A DNA stretch of 29,346 nt. Origin: Branchiibius sp. NY16-3462-2. GTDB taxonomy: Bacteria; Actinomycetota; Actinomycetes; Actinomycetales; Dermatophilaceae. The notes under the pieces were generated by a model. That model saw only the letters and a list, made by a program, of their open reading frames with translations. It searched no databases and was not told the origin of the DNA. The stretch's first letter is position 1, and the number at the start of each line of letters is the position of its first letter. The translations under genes and the position numbers were made by a program. Location of the stretch: NCBI RefSeq assembly GCF_001594145.1, contig NZ_LVCF01000044.1, forward strand, positions 1 to 29,346. The letters are read 5' to 3'. Positions 1 through 7,809 of this stretch are shown piece by piece.

Positions 1-49
1 CCTCGGTCGCCGACACTGTCACCAACTCACGCGCTTGCTCATCAGACAT
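1..49 (-). CDS. Partial gene start, probably IS256-type transposase (5' end only)
   Basis: On the minus strand an ATG at 49-47 opens a frame reading MSDEQARELVTVSATE before leaving the window, so only 16 codons are visible. No family can be proved from this fragment. The transposase reading is inferred from position: the start lies about 80 bp inside a sequence (about 104-130) that resembles the outer inverted repeat of actinobacterial IS256-family elements, and IS256 transposases are read inward from such an end. An ordinary gene starting here is the alternative. Confidence 0.4.
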   Translation of the reverse strand, partial: MSDEQARELVTVSATE

Positions 50-103
50 GACGCGATCTTCCTTCCAGACCCCACCTCCGGCAGGGACCTCACGCCACGC
101 CAC

Positions 104-130
104 TTACACAAAGTTCCGGACAGACCCCCT
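104..130 (-). mobile_element. Probable outer end (inverted repeat) of an IS256-family element
   Basis: Read on the minus strand, this stretch starts with a run of G and continues GTCTGTCCGGAACTTTGTGT. From memory this closely resembles the terminal repeat of IS256-family insertion sequences in actinobacteria. The rest of the element would extend left, out of the window, and the other end is not visible. The flanking target-site duplication cannot be tested here. Confidence 0.45.
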
Positions 131-368
131 GCAGTTCGCTCTTTCCGGCGCGTCGCGCGATTCGGTTCCGATTGAACGTACTGCGATGATGGCCGTTCGC
201 GGCCAGCTTGTTCACGAATTCCGCTGGTCCACAACGGAATTGCCGCTCGGTACGCGCATATCGGCGTGTGACTTGCAGCCTTGAGGCTGCTGGATGTCAC
301 GGCGTCGTGGACGCGATCCCAGTATGTTCCTAGGTTTGGTGCGGGGTTTTCCCAGGTTCTGCCCGGCC
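131..368. other. Intergenic stretch without a recognisable gene
   Basis: About 240 bp between the putative IS end and the peptidase promoter. No open frame here has a start, ribosome site or product I recognise. The only structure I see is a nested inverted repeat at 268-300 (outer arms GTGAC/GTCAC, inner arms GCAGCC/GGCTGC around TTGA). It may be a terminator or a remnant of older sequence. Confidence 0.4.
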
Positions 369-374
369 TAGACT
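369..374 (+). promoter_or_regulatory. -10 box (TAGACT) of a leaderless promoter for the P1 peptidase
   Basis: TAGACT fits the actinobacterial TANNNT -10 consensus and ends 6 nt before the GTG at 381, which puts the expected transcription start on the start codon itself. No Shine-Dalgarno sequence precedes that GTG. No clear -35 box is seen. Confidence 0.55.
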
Positions 375-380
375 GACCGA

Positions 381-1352
381 GTGTTGCTGGATCAAGTCCT
401 GCATCACGAGACGCTCACCGGGCCGCTCGACGCGATCACCGACGTGGACGGCGTGCGCGTGGGACACACGACGATCAGTTTTGGGGACCTCCGGACGGGC
501 GTCACTGCCGTCGTACCGTCTCGGCTGCCGACCCCGGCGGGGCTGTTCGTCGGCAACGGGCACGGCAAGTTGGTAGGCGCCACCCAACTGAGTGAGTTGG
601 GGACGGTTGAGACGCCGATCCTGCTCACCGGGACACTGTCGACCTTCCGGGTCGCCGACGCGCTGGTCGGCTGGCTGCTGGACCGCGACCCTTCCCTGCG
701 CTCGGTCAATCCGGTGGTGGGTGAGTGCAACGACGGTTGGCTGTCGGACATCCGCGCGCGGCCGGTCACCGTGGAGCACGTCTATCGCGCCCTCGCGGAG
801 GCCTCAACCGGGCCGGTGGCCCAGGGCAACGTCGGCGCGGGCACCGGCATGTGCGCCCTGGGGTTCAAAGGTGGCATTGGCACCGCCTCCCGAATTGCTG
901 GCGGTGCCACCGTCGGCGTGCTGGTCCAAGCCAACTTCGAGGGCCGGTTGCGGTTCGGCCCGCGGTACGTCGATCCGCCAGCCCCCGAGCCCGTCGCCCG
1001 GGCGGGCAACTCCTGCATGATCATTGTTGCGACGGATGCTGACCTGGACGCCCGTCAGCTGGGCCGGGTCGCCCGACGAGCGGTGTACGGACTGTCCCGC
1101 GTTGGAGCCGGATTCACCCATGGCAGTGGGGATTACGCGATCTCATTCACCACCGGCTCCGGTGCGTCGGTTGCCGATGCCGACCTCAGCCCGCTGTTCA
1201 CGGCGACCATGGAGGCGACCGAGGCAGCCGTGCTGAAGTCCCTGCTGGCCGCGAAGACGATGACCGGGTTCCAGGGGCGCACCGTCCGGGCCTTGATGGA
1301 CGTTTATCCGCACCTGATGGACGAACTGTCGATCGTCGGTCCGCCGTTGTGA
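381..1352 (+). CDS. P1-family (S58, DmpA/BapA-like) aminopeptidase
   Basis: A 323-residue cytoplasmic protein of the P1/S58 peptidase family. These are Ntn-type hydrolases that cleave themselves into two chains; the new N-terminal Ser/Thr is the nucleophile. Visible family features are the N-terminal ITDVDGVRVGHTT block, the Gly-rich GNVGAGTGMCALGFKGGIG segment around residues 140-165, and GNS-CMIIVATDA near residues 209-220, where Ser211 is the likely nucleophile after self-cleavage. Characterised relatives remove N-terminal D-Ala or beta-amino acids (DmpA, BapA). The GTG start at 381 is chosen because it sits directly on a leaderless-type promoter. The next gene encodes a semialdehyde dehydrogenase that would suit released beta-alanine, so a beta-aminopeptidase role is attractive but inferred. 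No signal peptide is seen. Confidence 0.88.
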   Translation: MLLDQVLHHETLTGPLDAITDVDGVRVGHTTISFGDLRTGVTAVVPSRLPTPAGLFVGNGHGKLVGATQLSELGTVETPILLTGTLSTFRVADALVGWLLDRDPSLRSVNPVVGECNDGWLSDIRARPVTVEHVYRALAEASTGPVAQGNVGAGTGMCALGFKGGIGTASRIAGGATVGVLVQANFEGRLRFGPRYVDPPAPEPVARAGNSCMIIVATDADLDARQLGRVARRAVYGLSRVGAGFTHGSGDYAISFTTGSGASVADADLSPLFTATMEATEAAVLKSLLAAKTMTGFQGRTVRALMDVYPHLMDELSIVGPPL

Positions 1353-1386
1353 CAAAACGGCAGCCCGCCCCCGCGCCCTGGCTCCC

Positions 1387-1392
1387 TAGGCT
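1387..1392 (+). promoter_or_regulatory. -10 box (TAGGCT) upstream of the semialdehyde dehydrogenase
   Basis: TAGGCT lies 40 bp before the ATG at 1433, which gives a short 5' leader. That leader carries the ribosome site AGGAG at 1423-1427. It suggests the dehydrogenase can be transcribed independently of the peptidase gene, which ends only 35 bp before the box. Confidence 0.4.
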
Positions 1393-1432
1393 GATCGGGT
1401 CAGCGATCGCCGTACCTTTGTCAGGAGCCGCC

Positions 1433-2944
1433 ATGTCCGTCGCCAGCCCCAACACCGTCACGGTCGTCCCGCACTGGATCGACGGCGCCCAGTCGCCATC
1501 GCACTCCGGGCGGACCGCACCGGTCTACGACCCGGCCCTGGGTGTGGTCACCAAGCAGGTCGCGATGGCCGACCGCGCCGAGATCGACGCGGCGGTGGCC
1601 TCGGCACGCGCAGCGTTTCCCGCCTGGCGCGACACCTCGCTAGCCAAGCGGCAGACCATCCTGTTCAAGTTCCGCGAACTGCTCGATGCACGCAAGGGCG
1701 AACTGGCCGAGATCATCACCAGCGAGCACGGCAAGGTGCTCTCCGACGCGATGGGCGAGATCACCCGCGGACTGGAGGTCGTGGAGTTCGCCACCGGGCT
1801 GGCCCACCACCTGAAAGGCGAGTACTCCGAAGGGGTTTCGACCGGAATCGACGTCTACTCGACCCGCCAGCCCCTCGGTGTCGTCGGCATCATCTCGCCG
1901 TTCAACTTCCCGGCCATGGTCCCGATGTGGTTCTTCCCGATCGCGATCGCCGCGGGCAACACCGTCGTGGTCAAGCCGAGCGAGAAGGACCCGTCGGCCG
2001 CCATCTGGATGGGTCAGTTGTGGAAGGACGCCGGACTGCCGGACGGCGTTTTCACGGTGCTGAACGGCGACAAGGAAGCCGTCGACGGACTGCTGGAACA
2101 CCCTGACGTGCAAGCGATTTCGTTCGTCGGGTCGACGCCGATCGCCCAGTACGTCTACGAGCAGGGTGCGAAGTACGGCAAGCGGGTGCAGGCACTCGGC
2201 GGCGCGAAGAACCACATGCTGGTCCTACCCGACGCCGACCTGGATCTGACCGCGGATGCTGCGGTGAACGCCGGTTTCGGTTCCGCCGGTGAGCGCTGCA
2301 TGGCGATCTCCGTGGTGGTCGCCGTCGAACCGGTCGCCGACGCCCTGATCGAGAAGATCAAGGAGCGCGTCGCCACGCTGCGCACCGGTGATGGCCGCCG
2401 GGGCTGCGACATGGGCCCGCTGGTCACCGAGGCGCACCGCGACAAGGTGGCGTCGTACATCGAGGTCGCCGAGGCGGACGGCGCGGTCGTCGCGATCGAT
2501 GGCCGCGGCATCGAGGTCGACGGTGAGCCCGATGGTTTCTGGCTCGGCCCGACCCTGATCGACCAGGTGCCGGTCACCTCACGGGTCTACACCGAGGAGA
2601 TCTTCGGCCCGGTGCTGTCCGTGGTGCGCGTCGGCTCCTATGAGGAGGGCGTCGACCTGATCAACAACGGCGCCTTCGGCAACGGGACCGCCATCTTCAC
2701 CAACGACGGCGGCGCGGCGCGGCGCTTCCAGAACGAGATCCAGGTCGGCATGGTCGGCATCAACGTGCCGATCCCGGTCCCGGTCGCAACGTTCAGCTTC
2801 GGCGGCTGGAAGGCCTCGATGTTCGGCGACACGAAGGCACACGGTGCCGAGGGCGTGAAGTTCTACACCCAGCTCAAGGCCGTGACCTCGCGCTGGCTGG
2901 ACCCGAGCCATGGTGGCCTGAACCTGGGCTTCCCGCAGAACTGA
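1433..2944 (+). CDS. mmsA: CoA-acylating (methyl)malonate-semialdehyde dehydrogenase
   Basis: A 503-residue ALDH-superfamily enzyme that oxidises malonate or methylmalonate semialdehyde with NAD and CoA, giving acetyl-CoA or propionyl-CoA plus CO2 (valine, beta-alanine and inositol breakdown). The start at 1433 follows AGGAG by 5 nt; an in-frame upstream start at 1349 would add 28 residues lacking family resemblance. Seen: the SPFNFP motif with Asn158, the catalytic Cys289 in GERCMA, and the segment LGGAKN (255-260). Hydrolytic ALDHs have ELGGK there, whose Glu activates water; its absence is the signature of the CoA-dependent subfamily. Length is typical. It lies between the P1 peptidase and a convergent PucR-type regulator, separated from the latter by a strong palindrome. 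Confidence 0.93.
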   Translation: MSVASPNTVTVVPHWIDGAQSPSHSGRTAPVYDPALGVVTKQVAMADRAEIDAAVASARAAFPAWRDTSLAKRQTILFKFRELLDARKGELAEIITSEHGKVLSDAMGEITRGLEVVEFATGLAHHLKGEYSEGVSTGIDVYSTRQPLGVVGIISPFNFPAMVPMWFFPIAIAAGNTVVVKPSEKDPSAAIWMGQLWKDAGLPDGVFTVLNGDKEAVDGLLEHPDVQAISFVGSTPIAQYVYEQGAKYGKRVQALGGAKNHMLVLPDADLDLTADAAVNAGFGSAGERCMAISVVVAVEPVADALIEKIKERVATLRTGDGRRGCDMGPLVTEAHRDKVASYIEVAEADGAVVAIDGRGIEVDGEPDGFWLGPTLIDQVPVTSRVYTEEIFGPVLSVVRVGSYEEGVDLINNGAFGNGTAIFTNDGGAARRFQNEIQVGMVGINVPIPVPVATFSFGGWKASMFGDTKAHGAEGVKFYTQLKAVTSRWLDPSHGGLNLGFPQN

Positions 2945-2970
2945 CCCGGTCCGCCGCACTCCCCCTACCC

Positions 2971-3029
2971 ACTTTTGGAACGGGATTCACCTCATTCAGC
3001 CCTGCGGAAGTGAATCCCGTTCCAAAAGT
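2971..3029. terminator. Long perfect inverted repeat, probable bidirectional terminator
   Basis: Two perfectly complementary 20-nt arms (2971-2990 and 3010-3029) enclose a 19-nt loop. The outer ends carry ACTTTT on the left and AAAAGT on the right, so each strand has a U-rich 3' stem flank. It sits between the convergent dehydrogenase and regulator genes, where a two-way terminator is expected. The arm length is unusual, so a dispersed palindromic repeat is also possible. Confidence 0.75.
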
Positions 3030-3034
3030 CGCGG

Positions 3035-4534
3035 TCAGCCGACCAATTGCAACGCGTTCCAGATCTCTGCCCGGGCGGCAAAGGTGTTCAGGTCGACGCC
3101 AAGGACCGCGCCCGCGGCGTCGACACGTGCCCGGACGGTGTGCCGGTGGACGCCGAGTGCCTTGGCCGTCGGATCCCAGGATCCGTTGTGTTCCAACCAG
3201 ATTCGCAGTGTTTCCAGTGATTCCTCGTCCAGCGGGGCCAGCAGCTTGCGAGCCACCTGATCGGCACCGGTTGCCTCCAGGTGACCGAGTAGACCAGTAG
3301 CGGCAACCGACTCGAAGTCGACGAACGGCTGCGTGGGAGTACTGCGCCGCAGAGCACTGCGCGCTTCGGCCATTGCCTGCTCAAACTCCGCCCACCGCGC
3401 CGGGCTGGAGAAGCCAGCCCGGGAGCCGTAGGTCCGCAACGTCGCACGGACATCGCGTTGACCCGAAGCCCCGATGACTACCGTGATGCCGTCCTCGGAC
3501 TCCGCGAAGAAGATCTGACCCTCCTGCTCGTCAGCCAGCAGTTCGAGTGCAGCCAGCAGTGCATCGGTCGATCCGTCCGCAGGCACGACGGCCGCGACCC
3601 GGATCGGCTCTGCTGGCAACTCACCCCACACCTGCGCGACCGTGCGACTCGCTGCGTCCATCGACCCCGATCGAAGCAATTCCATTGCACCTGAACGCAA
3701 TTGGCGTCGTGCTCGGTCCAACGCCCGGCTCTGCTCGACGGCGATGCTCGCCAGCGCGATGACCGAGGTGATCAGGTCGGTGCCGGCGCGATCGAGGCCT
3801 GCGCCGACTCCGACCGCAAGTACGCCGAGTGGCCGCCCCCGCTGTCCGAGCGTCTGCAGCGTGACCGGTCCCGCGCCGTCATCCGACAGCCTCGCACCCG
3901 CAGGTCGTCCACCGGCCAACAGATCCCGGGCCGCCCGCACCACGACCGGCTCCAACTCGGCCGGAACGCTGCGATGGGTCGGGACCCGGACCCGACTGCC
4001 GCCAGCATCGAACAGCACGACCCACGTGCCGAGGTTGCGTTCGAGTTCCCGGAGGACCGCGGCCAAGCCGTCCGGTCGCAGCGCTGCCCGGGCCACTGCC
4101 CGTTGCGCCGCCAACGACCGCTCGAGGCGTTCCTGCCGGTCGGCCGCCACCGCGTCGGACACCGACCGGATGATCTGCATGAACGGAGTGCGGGGACCAA
4201 TCTCAAACAGCGGCAGGTTGATTCGCTCACAAGCGGTCACCAGGACGTCCGGCACCCGGTCGTGCACGATGCGCACCGCGAAGCCGAGGGCGACCACACC
4301 GCAGTCCACCAACCGGGTCACATACGCCTGCGCTCGACGCGCGTTCACCCGCTCCCCGAATTGGACGCCGTCGGTGAGCAGGAGACCACCGGGTTCCAGC
4401 CAGGGCGTCGGATCGAGCAGATCGGAATTGTGCGCCCACGCCAGGGGCAGATCCCATTGGGAGTCAGCGATCGGCGTACGCGCACGCATCACGAAGTCGG
4501 GGGTCGCCACCAGGGCGCGCAACGTCGTGGGCAT
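3035..4534 (-). CDS. PucR-family transcriptional regulator
   Basis: A 499-residue regulator with the usual PucR layout. The N-terminal ligand-sensing PucR domain spans roughly residues 5-125 (PWLEPGGLLLTDG region), a GGDEF-like middle segment follows, and the C-terminal helix-turn-helix near residues 435-495 reads LEHNGSWDPTAKALGVHRHT then VRARV. Proteins of this type control catabolism of purines, GABA, proline and polyamines. It is transcribed away from the aminotransferase/dehydrogenase operon across an 84-bp gap containing two palindromes, so it very probably controls that operon. The ATG at 4534 is placed 6 nt after a TAAGCT -10 box (leaderless), and no upstream start is better supported. 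The inducer cannot be read from sequence. Confidence 0.9.
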   Translation of the reverse strand: MPTTLRALVATPDFVMRARTPIADSQWDLPLAWAHNSDLLDPTPWLEPGGLLLTDGVQFGERVNARRAQAYVTRLVDCGVVALGFAVRIVHDRVPDVLVTACERINLPLFEIGPRTPFMQIIRSVSDAVAADRQERLERSLAAQRAVARAALRPDGLAAVLRELERNLGTWVVLFDAGGSRVRVPTHRSVPAELEPVVVRAARDLLAGGRPAGARLSDDGAGPVTLQTLGQRGRPLGVLAVGVGAGLDRAGTDLITSVIALASIAVEQSRALDRARRQLRSGAMELLRSGSMDAASRTVAQVWGELPAEPIRVAAVVPADGSTDALLAALELLADEQEGQIFFAESEDGITVVIGASGQRDVRATLRTYGSRAGFSSPARWAEFEQAMAEARSALRRSTPTQPFVDFESVAATGLLGHLEATGADQVARKLLAPLDEESLETLRIWLEHNGSWDPTAKALGVHRHTVRARVDAAGAVLGVDLNTFAARAEIWNALQLVG

Positions 4535-4540
4535 CTGTTG

Positions 4541-4546
4541 AGCTTA
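4541..4546 (-). promoter_or_regulatory. -10 box (TAAGCT) of a leaderless promoter for the PucR regulator
   Basis: Read on the minus strand, TAAGCT is followed by 6 nt and then the ATG at 4534. The gap between the two divergent genes is only 84 bp, so this promoter and that of the aminotransferase lie face to face. Confidence 0.5.
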
Positions 4547-4568
4547 TGTCCAGAGCATTCGGCCTACT

Positions 4569-4601
4569 TCGACAAACTGTCGATACCCGCCCGAATCGGG
4601 C
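4569..4601. promoter_or_regulatory. Two palindromes in the divergent gap, operator candidates
   Basis: TCGACA-AAC-TGTCGA (4569-4583) and GCCCGA-A-TCGGGC (4589-4601) are both perfect inverted repeats lying between the divergent promoters. The first is the better operator candidate because of its position and 3-nt spacer. The second ends just upstream of the aminotransferase -10 box. Binding by the PucR-type protein is inferred. Confidence 0.45.
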
Positions 4602-4605
4602 ACGG

Positions 4606-4611
4606 CACAAT
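4606..4611 (+). promoter_or_regulatory. -10 box (CACAAT) of the aminotransferase operon
   Basis: CACAAT lies 7 nt before the ATG at 4619. The spacing matches other leaderless promoters in the window and supports 4619 over the in-frame ATG at 4610, which overlaps the box. Confidence 0.4.
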
Positions 4612-4618
4612 GGGGAGC

Positions 4619-5956
4619 ATGACCTACACCGCCGCAGCCGATCAGTTCATCGCCGGTCCGACCAACGCTGATGTCAGCGAGGCTGACCGCAGCCGCGTCT
4701 TCCACTCCTGGTCCGCACAGGGCGCCCTGAACCCGCTGCCGATCGCGGGCGGTTCGGGCTGCATGCTGTGGGACTTCGACGGCAAGCAGTACCTGGACTT
4801 CTCCAGCCAGTTGGTCAACGTCACCATCGGTTACCAACACCCGAAGGTCGTCGCCGCCATCCAGCGCCAGGCCGACAAACTGACCACCATCGCGCCCGCG
4901 CAGGCCAACGAAACGCGCGCCAAGGCAGCCGAGTTGATCACCGACATCGCGCCGGGCGGGTTCAACAAGGTCTTCTTCACCAACGGCGGCGCTGACGCGA
5001 TCGAGAACGCGATCCGGATGGCGCGCCTGTTCACCGGTCGGGACAAGATCATCTCCCGCTACCGCAGCTACCACGGCAACACCGGCGCAGCGATCGTCGC
5101 CACCGGCGACTGGCGGCGGATCCCGAACGAGTACGCGCGCGGCCATGTGCACGTTTTCGGCCCCTACCTCTACCGGTCGGAGTTCTGGGCCAGCAACGAG
5201 CAGGAGGAGTGCGAGCGCGCGCTGCACCACCTGGAGCGCGTCATCCAGGCCGAAGGTCCCGAGACGGTGGCCGCCATCCTGCTTGAGACGATCCCCGGCA
5301 CCGCCGGCATCATGCCGCCGCCGCCGGGTTACCTGTCCGGGGCGCGTGAGATCGCCGACCGCTACGGCATCCTGCTGATCCTGGACGAGGTCATGGCCGG
5401 GTTCGGTCGTACCGGTGAGTGGCTGGCCCTGGACGCCTACGACGTGCGCCCGGACCTGATCACCTTCGCCAAGGGCGTCAACTCCGGGTACGTACCGCTG
5501 GGCGGTGTGATCATTTCCGACCCGATCGCGCACCACTTCGACGAGCGGGTCTTCCCCGGCGGCCTGACCTACTCGGGTCACCCGCTCGCGACGGCGAGCG
5601 CCATCGCCACGATCGAGGCAATGCGCGAGGAGAAGATCGTCGAGAACGCCGCGCAGATCGGCACCGAGGTCATCGGCCCGCGACTGCAGGAGATCGCCGC
5701 GACCCGCGAGGTGGTCGGCGAGGTGCGCGGCAAGGGCGTCTTCTGGGCCATCGAGTTGGTCGCCGATCGCGACACGAAGGAACCGCTGAGTGCGCTAGAG
5801 GTCGGCAAGCTCAAGGCGGGTCTGCTCGAGCGTGGTCTGTTGCCCTTCATCAGCGACAACCGGATCCACGTGGTCCCGCCGGCGATCATCACCGCCGACG
5901 AGGCGCACCGCGGCCTGGACATGATCGACGAGACCCTCGCCGCGCACCGCTCGTGA
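4619..5956 (+). CDS. Class III omega-amino acid (beta-alanine/taurine-type):pyruvate aminotransferase
   Basis: A 446-residue PLP enzyme of fold type I, subgroup III, moving an omega-amino group to an oxo acid, most likely pyruvate. Motifs: FFTNGGADAIENAIRMAR (119-136) for phosphate binding, SYHGNT (150-155), LILDEV with Asp256 contacting the pyridine nitrogen, and the Schiff-base Lys285 in FAKGVNSGYVPLGG. The start HSWSAQ...NPLPIAGG...YLDFSSQLVN resembles taurine- and beta-alanine-pyruvate transaminases more than GABA transaminases, but the exact amine donor is uncertain. It overlaps the next dehydrogenase gene by 4 nt (GTGA), so the two are translationally coupled. The product aldehyde would feed that enzyme, or MmsA if the substrate is beta-alanine. 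Confidence 0.85.
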   Translation: MTYTAAADQFIAGPTNADVSEADRSRVFHSWSAQGALNPLPIAGGSGCMLWDFDGKQYLDFSSQLVNVTIGYQHPKVVAAIQRQADKLTTIAPAQANETRAKAAELITDIAPGGFNKVFFTNGGADAIENAIRMARLFTGRDKIISRYRSYHGNTGAAIVATGDWRRIPNEYARGHVHVFGPYLYRSEFWASNEQEECERALHHLERVIQAEGPETVAAILLETIPGTAGIMPPPPGYLSGAREIADRYGILLILDEVMAGFGRTGEWLALDAYDVRPDLITFAKGVNSGYVPLGGVIISDPIAHHFDERVFPGGLTYSGHPLATASAIATIEAMREEKIVENAAQIGTEVIGPRLQEIAATREVVGEVRGKGVFWAIELVADRDTKEPLSALEVGKLKAGLLERGLLPFISDNRIHVVPPAIITADEAHRGLDMIDETLAAHRS

Positions 5957-7422
5957 CGCACTTCATCGACGGCCACCTGGTCAACGCCGGCTCGCCCGCC
6001 ACCGTCTACGACCCCTCGGACGGCACCCCGGTCGCGGACATCACCCTGGGTGGCGCGGCCGAGGTGGGGCGTGCGGTCGAGGCGGCCCGTACGGCGTTCG
6101 GCGAGTGGTCGCGTGCGACGCCTGCCGAGCGGTCGGGTGTGTTGGCTTCCTTTGCCCGGGCTCTGGAGGAACGCTCCGGTGAGTTCGCGGCCCTGGAGTC
6201 GCGGCAGGCGGGCAAACCGATCCGGCTGACCACCGAGTTCGACGTGCCCGGCACCATCGACAACACCGCCTTCTTCGCGGGTGCGGCTCGCAACCTGGAG
6301 GGCAAGGCCACCGGTGAGTACTCCGGCGCCCACACGTCGTCGATCCGTCGCGAAGCCGTCGGTGTCGTGGGGTCGGTCGCGCCGTGGAACTACCCGCTGC
6401 AGATGGCCGCCTGGAAGGTGCTCCCGGCGATCGCCGCCGGCAACACGATCGTGCTGAAGCCAGCCGAGATCACCCCGTTGACCACGGTGCTCTTCGCGCA
6501 GGTTGCTCACGAATCCGGTTTGCCCGCAGGGGTTTTCAACGTGGTCACCGGCACGGGGCCGGATGCTGGTTCGACGCTGCTGCGGCACCCCGACGTCGAC
6601 ATGGTGTCGTTCACCGGATCCACCCGGGTCGGTCGCACGGTGCTGGAGGCGGCCGCGACGACGGCCAAGCGGGTGCATCTCGAGCTGGGCGGCAAGGCAC
6701 CGTTCGTGGTGTTCGACGACGCCGACCTGGAGGCCGCGATCCACGGTGCGGTCGCGGGTTCGCTGATCAACAGCGGACAGGACTGCACTGCCGCAACGCG
6801 AGCCATCGTGCACCGCAGCGTTTATGACGACTTCGTCGCGGGCGTCGCGGACCTGATGGGCAAGGTCGTGCTCGGGCCGACCGCGGATGAAGCGACCGAT
6901 CTGGGTCCGCTGATCTCAGCTGCCCACCGGGACAAGGTCGCCGGGATGGTCGACCGCGCGCGCAGCTACGCGAGGGTCGTGACGGGCGGGGTGATCCCCG
7001 GTGGTGCGTTGACGGCGGGCCACTACTACTCCCCCACGTTGATCGCCGACGCGGACCCGGCCAGCGAGATCGTGAAGGACGAGATCTTCGGACCGGTCCT
7101 AGCCGCAATGCCTTTCGACTCCGACGACGAAGCGATCGCGTTGGCCAACGACACCGTCTACGGGCTGGCGGCATCGGTGTGGACCAAGGACGTCTATCGG
7201 GCGTTGCGCGGCACGGAGCAGATCCGCGCTGGCTGCGTGTGGGTCAACGACCACATCTCGATCATCAGCGAGATGCCGCACGGTGGGATGAAGCAGTCCG
7301 GCTTCGGCAAGGACATGTCGACCTACTCCTTCGATGACTACACCGTCGTGAAGCACGTGATGTTCGACCGGACCGGCACCGCCCAACGCGACTGGCATCG
7401 CACCATCTTCCGCAACGTGTGA
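5953..7422 (+). CDS. Aminobutyraldehyde/betaine-aldehyde-type NAD(P)-dependent aldehyde dehydrogenase
   Basis: A 489-residue ALDH-superfamily protein, closest by eye to gamma-aminobutyraldehyde dehydrogenases (4-aminobutanal to GABA, putrescine breakdown). Catalytic parts are complete: PWNYP with Asn146, ELGGK with the water-activating Glu244, and GQDC with Cys278, so it makes a free acid, unlike MmsA in the same locus. The GTG start at 5953 overlaps the TGA of the aminotransferase, fixing the start and showing coupling. Together the pair could convert a diamine or omega-amine to an amino acid through the aldehyde. Betaine-aldehyde or aminopropionaldehyde are alternative substrates. Confidence 0.85.
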   Translation: MTHFIDGHLVNAGSPATVYDPSDGTPVADITLGGAAEVGRAVEAARTAFGEWSRATPAERSGVLASFARALEERSGEFAALESRQAGKPIRLTTEFDVPGTIDNTAFFAGAARNLEGKATGEYSGAHTSSIRREAVGVVGSVAPWNYPLQMAAWKVLPAIAAGNTIVLKPAEITPLTTVLFAQVAHESGLPAGVFNVVTGTGPDAGSTLLRHPDVDMVSFTGSTRVGRTVLEAAATTAKRVHLELGGKAPFVVFDDADLEAAIHGAVAGSLINSGQDCTAATRAIVHRSVYDDFVAGVADLMGKVVLGPTADEATDLGPLISAAHRDKVAGMVDRARSYARVVTGGVIPGGALTAGHYYSPTLIADADPASEIVKDEIFGPVLAAMPFDSDDEAIALANDTVYGLAASVWTKDVYRALRGTEQIRAGCVWVNDHISIISEMPHGGMKQSGFGKDMSTYSFDDYTVVKHVMFDRTGTAQRDWHRTIFRNV

Positions 7423-7772
7423 TTCTCCAGCAGTCCTGCGACCGGCAGTCCCGTGGTCGGCACTTGGCCGCCGCCCTTGAAGTGTTGGCCAATCGGCAGG
7501 ACGACTGCGGCCTCCCAACCGCTGCGCCAGCATGTGTTCCGTTCTGGGATCGGCCGTTTGTGTGCATCAATCCGAGGATGGTTCCAGGTCTCATAGATTC
7601 CGTCGGGGATCCGTCGGTCCACCGGCTTCCGCCCGGACTCGGCAGCATCGAGCAGCGCACGGACAACGTGGACCTGCTCGTGAATGCCGAGGCACGGCGC
7701 TACGTCGTCGGCATTCAACCCGGCGCGTGAACTCCATCGCGCATGTATGGGACCGCTTCCCTCAGCGACTAT
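7423..7772. other. 350-bp stretch without a convincing gene
   Basis: No frame on either strand has a ribosome site, a clean start or a recognisable product. A minus-strand frame beginning ATG at 7718 has gene-like codon use over about its first 50 codons (start MNADDVAPCLG), but then runs over the 3' end of the dehydrogenase gene and has no family I recognise. This may be a decayed gene next to the toxin-antitoxin pair. No terminator for the aminotransferase operon is clear. Confidence 0.4.
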
Positions 7773-7783
7773 ATGTACTACAT
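7773..7783. promoter_or_regulatory. Palindromic operator candidate for the toxin-antitoxin pair
   Basis: ATGTA-C-TACAT is a perfect inverted repeat in an AT-rich patch. It lies 15-25 bp upstream of the toxin -10 box, over the expected -35 region. Ribbon-helix-helix antitoxins typically repress their own operon from such short palindromes; the assignment is inference. Confidence 0.45.
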
Positions 7784-7797
7784 CGTATGACGGCGCG

Positions 7798-7803
7798 TAG
7801 TCT
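7798..7803 (+). promoter_or_regulatory. -10 box (TAGTCT) of the toxin-antitoxin operon
   Basis: TAGTCT is followed by 6 nt and the GTG start of the toxin at 7810, so the mRNA probably begins at the start codon. No Shine-Dalgarno sequence precedes the GTG. Confidence 0.5.
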
Positions 7804-7809
7804 GATTCG

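Noticed and set aside
4619..5956. Reading the class III aminotransferase as the phosphonate transaminase PhnW
   Set aside because: PhnW is a class V enzyme; this one has class III motifs and lies 7.5 kb from the phosphonate operon.
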